From: an uncultured Porphyromonadaceae bacterium
GTDB taxonomy: Bacteria; Bacteroidota; Bacteroidia; Bacteroidales; Muribaculaceae
NCBI GenBank assembly: GCA_947175225.1
Contig: CAMWLX010000075.1
Coordinates: forward strand, 1 to 11,393
Reading direction: 5' to 3'
DNA: 11,393 nucleotides
Under the pieces are notes generated by a model, which saw nothing but the letters and a program-made list of their open reading frames with translations, was not told the DNA's origin and ran no database searches. Below are positions 6,942 to 11,393 of this stretch, piece by piece. A program made the translations under genes and the position numbers. Within the stretch, counting starts at the first letter, position 1. Every line of letters starts with the position of its first letter.

Positions 6942-9284
6942 TTAGAATTTCTTCATTTTTGAATAAGCAATACGGCGCGGAGCACGTACAGGTTCGCCAC
7001 GGAATTTATAGTTAATGGTTATATTGACTGTTTTCTCGGTTCCACCGTTCGTGTACACGAATACAGGGTGCATCACCATAGTTTCGCCGGCAGCGCCTAC
7101 CGCGCCTTTCTTACCCAGGGTTACGTTGATACCGCTGATTTCGTAATAGATTGTGGCGTCTCCGTAGTCTACGGCTGTTCCTTCCGGAGTCACCCAATAG
7201 CCGTCGTTTGCTGTCGGCATGTTGGAGAGGCTTCCGTCGGCATTCTTGTTGAAGACTACGATCTTTCCGTCTATTTTCTCAACTGCTGTCCCTGCGTGAG
7301 GCACATCCATCAGTCCTGCCATCTCGTTGAAGGGAACACCCAGGAACTCGCTCATCTCGGTCGACATCAGGTTGAGGCCTCCGGCTACCCATTCTCCGTC
7401 GTTGGGATCGACTGATAGGTCATAGCTTACGTTGAGAGTATTAGCGTCGACTTTCTCATACTCAGGCATCGACGGCTCATAGTATCCGTAAACGTCGCTT
7501 CCCTCGAGCGTGATTGTGTATGGCCACTGCTCGTCGTCGGTCTCGTTGTCGTTCCAGGGCACACGGTTGTAGGTGTCGGGTGCACCCATGATCACGAAGT
7601 AGAGCTCTGTTGCGTCAGCAGGTACGTTATATGTAGCTGTGCCGTTGCTTCCCTTTGTCATTGCTGAATACTGTGGCTTGCCTCCTGCGATTGCCACATA
7701 ACCGAAGCGGAAGTTGCTCGACTTGTTGCTCTGGTTATTGTAGTTCTTGGTGGCTCCAACGATAGCGCCGTCACCGTTCACAATAGAACCTGCATCTTTA
7801 GCAGCGAGGGCACTGCCCGGAGTAAGTGCATCCACTTTGACTTTCACAGTCTGGCCGGCCGACGTCATAAGGCGGATTACATTGAAGCCTGCTGTTCCGG
7901 GAGTTGATTTGTAGCCTACCTGATATTGTTCATTGCCAATACGGTAGAGATCGGTAGAATAGTTGCCCTTAGCTTCGTCAATGGCGTATTCGCGTACTCC
8001 GGCTATGTCGTAGTAGACCATATGGGCAGCGTAGTCATACAGTTCGTCGTAAGTCTTCTGCATATCTGAGCCGTTGTAGATTCGGGTGTAGGTCTCGATG
8101 GGATCCTCAGGGAATTCCGATTCGCGCCAGATGCGTCCGTATGCTTCAACACCGTGGCGTGCTACCCAGTCATGCTGCAGCCAGTATGATGCATAGCGCA
8201 TCCATTCGTGGTAGAATATGCGGTGGCAGTTCGATGTCCAGGTGCCGAGGTGGTAGCCGAACATCTCCTCGGGATAGTCGATCTGAGCCTGCCATTGTGC
8301 GCACTGTTCCCAGTATGCGCAGCCTGTGATGCCCTGGGCGTCGAATCCGTAGCGGAATCCGTGGCGTTGGTTGTCGGGTGCTCCCTGAAGCAGTTTGTCG
8401 CAATACACCTGATATTGGAATGAGTGTCCGATCTCGTGGGCGATGGTGGAGCCTACGGGATGGCAGGTAGCAGGGGTCACCCAAAGGGCCCCGATCATGT
8501 TGTCGTAGCCTGATCCTGTCGCTACCCAGTCTTCGGGGGTCGGGTCGAGGAGGAATATCTGCATCTTGTAGTTGTCAAGTTGTGACTTTCCTTCGCCAAG
8601 CACTGCCATGCCGAGTTTGTTTATGTTGGTGTCGAAGAATTTCTCAGCCTTTGCGAGAAGGTCGTCTATATCCACACGCTGTGTTGCCGGTACGAGGTCG
8701 CCGTTGGGATCCTCGCCAAACCAGCTGTCCCAGAATACGAAGAAGTGTTCTGACTGTTTGTAGCGGGAGAATGAGAACTTGGCTGCTTTGTTGAGGATAT
8801 TTGGGCCATGTTCCGAGTTGGGCCAGAATTTATCATAATCCGGGATTTCTGCCGGATCGATGAAGGGAGATTCCGGATCGATTATATCAGGGAGAGTTCC
8901 TCCGAACTCCGGCTGACGCACTGTAAACATCGCGTCATCCTCTCCTGAAATGAGATGGAAGAGTGTAGCGCGCGCTTTGTCGCTCGTATTGCGGGCTACG
9001 GTCACCTTCAGTACGTTCTCTCCCTTGCGTCCAACTGCCGGAGAAAAGTATACCCAGTCGCAACCCTCTTCGAGCTCCACATGCCATTTGCCACGGGCCT
9101 TGAAGGCGATCTCATGCGATTCATTCTCGTAAGTGCAGGCGATCTCTTTTGATTCGGGCACCTGATCCAGACCCCCGACCTCAACTACGATGACTGGTTC
9201 GTCCTTATCGTCGCACGATGTCATGCACGGTATAATCGCCAGTGCCGACATCATAGTGAGTATTTTGAAATATTTGCGATTCAT
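6942..9284 (-). CDS. BACON-like + DUF6055-like (HExxH) + DUF4859-like lipoprotein
   Basis: A 780-residue lipoprotein. The lipobox is MTSC with C24, followed by DDKDE, a pattern typical of surface-exposed lipoproteins. Residues about 35-128 resemble a BACON (Ig-like) domain, including GKWHVEL, CDWVYFSP and a closing FTVRQ strand. The middle region to about 625 is DUF6055-like. It shares GALW, HEIGHSFQ (H283, E284, H287) and the WEQCAQW region (E326) with the 462-residue neighbour, but has about 17 more residues between the HExxH and that glutamate. QWPYTI marks the end of the shared part. Residues about 640-761 look DUF4859-like, with a TANDGYW motif matching TANNGYW in the 563-residue product. 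The last 14 residues are strongly basic (six Arg/Lys). It probably sits on the outer surface with BACON as a spacer or binding module and the HExxH domain as a candidate zinc hydrolase. Family names come from recalled features; the activity is inferred. The start is fixed by the signal peptide. Confidence 0.9.
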   Translation of the reverse strand: MNRKYFKILTMMSALAIIPCMTSCDDKDEPVIVVEVGGLDQVPESKEIACTYENESHEIAFKARGKWHVELEEGCDWVYFSPAVGRKGENVLKVTVARNTSDKARATLFHLISGEDDAMFTVRQPEFGGTLPDIIDPESPFIDPAEIPDYDKFWPNSEHGPNILNKAAKFSFSRYKQSEHFFVFWDSWFGEDPNGDLVPATQRVDIDDLLAKAEKFFDTNINKLGMAVLGEGKSQLDNYKMQIFLLDPTPEDWVATGSGYDNMIGALWVTPATCHPVGSTIAHEIGHSFQYQVYCDKLLQGAPDNQRHGFRYGFDAQGITGCAYWEQCAQWQAQIDYPEEMFGYHLGTWTSNCHRIFYHEWMRYASYWLQHDWVARHGVEAYGRIWRESEFPEDPIETYTRIYNGSDMQKTYDELYDYAAHMVYYDIAGVREYAIDEAKGNYSTDLYRIGNEQYQVGYKSTPGTAGFNVIRLMTSAGQTVKVKVDALTPGSALAAKDAGSIVNGDGAIVGATKNYNNQSNKSSNFRFGYVAIAGGKPQYSAMTKGSNGTATYNVPADATELYFVIMGAPDTYNRVPWNDNETDDEQWPYTITLEGSDVYGYYEPSMPEYEKVDANTLNVSYDLSVDPNDGEWVAGGLNLMSTEMSEFLGVPFNEMAGLMDVPHAGTAVEKIDGKIVVFNKNADGSLSNMPTANDGYWVTPEGTAVDYGDATIYYEISGINVTLGKKGAVGAAGETMVMHPVFVYTNGGTEKTVNITINYKFRGEPVRAPRRIAYSKMKKF

Positions 9285-9301
9285 GATTGTTTTCGGTTAT
9301 C

Positions 9302-9333
9302 GGCACGGAGGTATTTCAAGATGCCTCCGTGCC
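9302..9333 (-). promoter_or_regulatory. GC-rich intercistronic hairpin before the 780-residue lipoprotein gene
   Basis: A perfect 10-bp stem pairs 9302-9311 (ggcacggagg) with 9324-9333 (cctccgtgcc) around a 12-nt loop whose edges can pair further by U-A and G-U. It begins 9 nt after the stop codon of the 563-residue gene and ends 17 nt before the next start codon. Read on the coding strand it is followed by GATAACCGAAAACAATC and not by a U-run, so a simple intrinsic terminator is unlikely. A 3'-end stabiliser, a processing site or a control of relative gene expression within the operon fits better. This is an inference from position and structure. Confidence 0.7.
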
Positions 9334-9342
9334 TTTGAATGA

Positions 9343-11034
9343 TTATTCTACAGTTACGTTCACGTCGTAGAGCACTACCTTCATATCGTGCATGAAGCCG
9401 ATCTGAACTACGGCTGAGCCAGTCGCCTCAGGGAATGGACCTACGTTGAAGCTCGACTTTTCCTCGTCGGAAGCGTCCTTCTCGTCGCCGTGATACTCGA
9501 TGAAGCACAATGCTCCTTCACCCCATCCGCAGACTTCTCCTTCCATGCTGTACCAATAGCCGTTGTTGGCTGTCGTTGAGATGATGGAACCGTCTTCATT
9601 TAGAGATACTACCGAACATTCACTTGCCGGAACGCCCAAGGCAGCCTCTACCGCAGAAGCGTCAAACGGAAGTGTCACGGGCACGTAGCCGTCGTTAGCC
9701 GGTACGTTTACACTCAGTTCAAGGAAGGATACTACGTCGACGGCCTGGGGATCATCGTTGCCGCCGCCTCCACCTTCGCCGATCACGACATTGAGATTGA
9801 ACATGACTACGTTGTTGTTATACCAGAAACCGATCTTAGTAGTGGCTGACATATTGTTGACACCGGGGAACGGTCCTACCTGCCATGCGGAGTTGGTCTC
9901 TGCATCTTCTTCGTCACCTCCCCAATATTCGATGAAGCACAATGCTCCTTCTCCCCAGCTGCCGACTTCGCCGTTCTGTGCAAACCAGTAGCCGTTGTTG
10001 GCTGTATAGTCGAGGAAGTCGCCGTTGGCATCATATGATACGACCTTGGCAAGAGTGATGCTCGAGGCTCCAAGTGCTGCTGCCACGTCAGCGGCATCGA
10101 ACAGTGCCGGGGTTGGGGTGTATCCATCATTTGCTTCCACGTTGACCGTCATATCGATGGTCTTCACGATTGTGCCCTTGAGGTCCATCGGTACGAAGAT
10201 CACATGCACGTTGAAGAGTGTGTACTTGCTGTGGTCGTTAGCAAATGTGAAGCCGAACTTAAGATCATATTCCTGGTTGTCGGGCACACCGGGTGCGCGT
10301 CCTACAACAAGTGTAGGATCCTCTACATTTCCATTATCGTCCACACCACCGTATACTTCGATGAAGGCTGCGTTTGAAGGGTAGCCGTTGCCGTCCCACC
10401 AGGTCACGTTGAGGTCTTTGTCAAGCCATGCGCTGCAGCGTGTGCCTGCGGTGCCCCCGCTTACCCATTGGCCATTCTTATCTATCATGAAGAACTCAAG
10501 GTCGCCTGTGTCTGACACTCCCTTGCTGAACTCTTCAAGCGTAAGCCCGAGGTTACCGAGGATATCTGACGCAGCGGATGCGAAACTGAGCTCTTCAGTA
10601 GCGTAGTCAAGCGACAGCACCTCGAGCGACATGGAGGCGGGAGCGACATTCTCGGCCGGTGCTCCGGCCTGTGTCACTACGATTTTTCCGTATTCGTCGC
10701 CGCATGTTATATGTATTTCTCCGGTGCGGGGAAGCATATAAGGATTGGGTGTGACGGAGAGCCACAGCCGGTGTTCACCCCCCGTGCCACTCGTCGGATC
10801 CACTTCGATCCATTCACATGCGGACTCGGCTTTCCATTTGCCCGGAGCCTCGAAGTCTACCACTCCTTCTGTCTCGTTCCAATCGACGCTTAGCGATGAA
10901 AGTACGGTGGAGAATTTCTCCGGAAGCGGTGTGATGACAACATCGTCATCATTGTCACACGACGTGAAGACGGGTGCCGTGCAGAGTACCGCCGTGGCAA
11001 GAAGCCACTTTGTATATTTCATTGATGTTTTCAT
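9343..11034 (-). CDS. Lipoprotein with one BACON-like and three DUF4859-like domains
   Basis: A 563-residue lipoprotein with lipobox FTSC (C26) followed by DNDDD, which suggests surface export. Residues 41-124 resemble a BACON domain (GKWKAES, CEWIEVDPTSG, closing IVVTQAG). Three related modules follow: 135-282, 290-418 and 432-563. The second and third are close copies with motifs TANNGYW, WGEGALCFIEY and VGPFP, joined by a glycine-rich linker (GEGGGGGNDD). The first is a diverged version with DLNVTWWDGNGYPSN, most like the protein cut off at the right edge. No catalytic motif is evident, so a binding or structural role is more likely than an enzymatic one, probably on the outer face of the outer membrane. 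The DUF4859 name is recalled from its motifs. The start at 11034 has a partial ribosome-binding word (AGGA) 4 nt before it. A second ATG four codons later (11022) cannot be excluded but would keep the same signal peptide. Confidence 0.9.
   Translation of the reverse strand: MKTSMKYTKWLLATAVLCTAPVFTSCDNDDDVVITPLPEKFSTVLSSLSVDWNETEGVVDFEAPGKWKAESACEWIEVDPTSGTGGEHRLWLSVTPNPYMLPRTGEIHITCGDEYGKIVVTQAGAPAENVAPASMSLEVLSLDYATEELSFASAASDILGNLGLTLEEFSKGVSDTGDLEFFMIDKNGQWVSGGTAGTRCSAWLDKDLNVTWWDGNGYPSNAAFIEVYGGVDDNGNVEDPTLVVGRAPGVPDNQEYDLKFGFTFANDHSKYTLFNVHVIFVPMDLKGTIVKTIDMTVNVEANDGYTPTPALFDAADVAAALGASSITLAKVVSYDANGDFLDYTANNGYWFAQNGEVGSWGEGALCFIEYWGGDEEDAETNSAWQVGPFPGVNNMSATTKIGFWYNNNVVMFNLNVVIGEGGGGGNDDPQAVDVVSFLELSVNVPANDGYVPVTLPFDASAVEAALGVPASECSVVSLNEDGSIISTTANNGYWYSMEGEVCGWGEGALCFIEYHGDEKDASDEEKSSFNVGPFPEATGSAVVQIGFMHDMKVVLYDVNVTVE
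9346..10167. repeat. Tandem intragenic domain duplication (432-bp period)
   Basis: The DNA for the second and third DUF4859-like modules (9781-10167 and 9346-9741) is a diverged tandem duplication offset by 432 bp (144 codons). A 23-bp block at 9497-9519 recurs without change at 9929-9951; its core is gatgaagcacaatgctcc. A 17-bp block, tagccgttgttggctgt, occurs at 9557-9573 and 9989-10005. Both block pairs keep exactly the same offset, which supports unequal crossing-over or slippage followed by point divergence. The first module at the N-terminal side is not part of this close pair. Confidence 0.85.
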
Positions 11035-11053
11035 TTGTCCTGTTTGTTACTAA

Positions 11054-11088
11054 ACTTTCGTATAACGTCCAACGTAAAACGTCCGACG
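11054..11088. repeat. 7-bp-period array in the gap upstream of the 563-residue lipoprotein gene
   Basis: On the plus strand the sequence reads actttcg, tataacg, tccaacg, taaaacg, tccgacg: five heptads ending in CG, four of them in ACG. The inner four alternate between a ta-aacg type and a tcc-acg type, giving a 14-bp super-period. The array ends two bases from the stop codon of the partial gene (11091-11093) and occupies most of the 56-bp gap. Overlapping ACGT palindromes allow only short stems. It is the third junction in the window with a 7-bp period, but its sequence is unrelated to the A/T-rich arrays at 4018-4115 and 5482-5509. Confidence 0.75.
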
Positions 11089-11090
11089 TA

Positions 11091-11393
11091 TCACCCGAAG
11101 GTTACATTGATGATGAAATGCACTGCCGTTACCGGATCTCCGTTGGCTACGAGGTCGAAGCGTACGCGTGCCTGTGTGCCGGCTGGTGATCCCGCTGATC
11201 CTGAATTGCCGAGGTTATATGTGCCTCCGCCTCCATATTCGAGGAACATCAGGTTGGCTGGATAGCCGTCTCCGTTCCAGTAAGTGATGTTTAGATCCGT
11301 ATCAAGCCAGTAGCCGAGCCAACCGGAAGTGTAGTCCGGATGGGTTCCGTCGTCATTAAGTACCCAGTTGCCGTCTGCGTCGCAGAGGTAGAC
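11091..11393 (-). CDS. DUF4859-like protein, C-terminal part only (cut by window edge)
   Basis: Reading from the right edge, an open frame of 100 codons ends at TGA (11091-11093); the start lies outside the window. The visible residues begin VYLCDADGNWVLNDDG and contain WLDTDLNITYWNGDGYP, then GGGGTYNLGN, a segment ending in ARVRFDLVANGDPV, and a final strand HFIINVTFG. This matches the first DUF4859-like module of the next gene (NGQWV, WLDKDLNVTWWDGNGYPS, a closing beta strand), so it is a paralogous module at the C-terminus of a longer protein. By analogy with its neighbours it may be a BACON-containing surface lipoprotein, but its N-terminus is not visible. The 56-bp gap and shared orientation suggest it is co-transcribed with the downstream genes. 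Confidence 0.85.
   Translation of the reverse strand, partial: VYLCDADGNWVLNDDGTHPDYTSGWLGYWLDTDLNITYWNGDGYPANLMFLEYGGGGTYNLGNSGSAGSPAGTQARVRFDLVANGDPVTAVHFIINVTFG

Noticed and set aside
8141..8794. Plus- and minus-strand open frames of 62-104 codons within the HEIGH-protein gene
   Set aside because: They overlap conserved parts of the DUF6055-like domain in other frames and have low-complexity Arg/Ser/Pro-rich composition typical of out-of-frame reading.
11054..11088. CRISPR-like or iteron array
   Set aside because: The units are only 7 bp with no unique spacers, and no cas or replication gene is nearby.

Overview
The window looks like a stretch of a Bacteroidales (Bacteroidota) chromosome; a Muribaculaceae-like gut member is plausible but cannot be proven here. 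The reasons are a one-piece hybrid two-component regulator with a Reg_prop propeller, BACON-type lipoprotein domains, lipoboxes followed by acidic residues, and A/T-rich leaders with little or no Shine-Dalgarno sequence. All six genes lie on the minus strand and read from the right edge to the left. No RNA gene, transposase, CRISPR array or plus-strand gene is supported.

In transcription order the layout is: (1) the last 100 codons of a DUF4859-like protein (11091-11393, cut by the window edge); (2) a lipoprotein with one BACON-like domain and three DUF4859-like domains (9343-11034); (3) a lipoprotein with BACON-like, DUF6055-like and DUF4859-like domains that carries an HEIGH zinc-protease-type motif (6942-9284); (4) a CotH-family (atypical extracytoplasmic kinase fold) lipoprotein (5513-6856); (5) a shorter secreted DUF6055-like protein with an HELGH motif (4092-5480); and (6) a hybrid histidine kinase/response regulator/AraC regulator (44-4009). 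The gaps are 56, 58, 85, 32 and 82 bp, consistent with one co-regulated unit.

The genes fit a regulated cell-envelope locus: the HTCS would sense a periplasmic ligand and activate the others, three of which should be lipidated and probably exposed on the surface. It resembles the accessory part of a Bacteroidales polysaccharide- or glycoprotein-utilisation locus, but the window holds no SusC/SusD pair and no recognisable glycan-cleaving enzyme. The candidate enzymes are instead two HExxH proteins and a CotH kinase-like protein. What the locus acts on is unknown.

The gaps are unusual. Three hold arrays with a strict 7-bp period, each with a different sequence, lying flush against start or stop codons; one of them supplies the last codons of gene 5. 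The other two hold GC-rich hairpins 17-18 nt before the next start codon, whose outer stems differ by a compensated base-pair change. These junction elements and the HExxH/CotH/DUF4859 combination are the parts most worth a second look.
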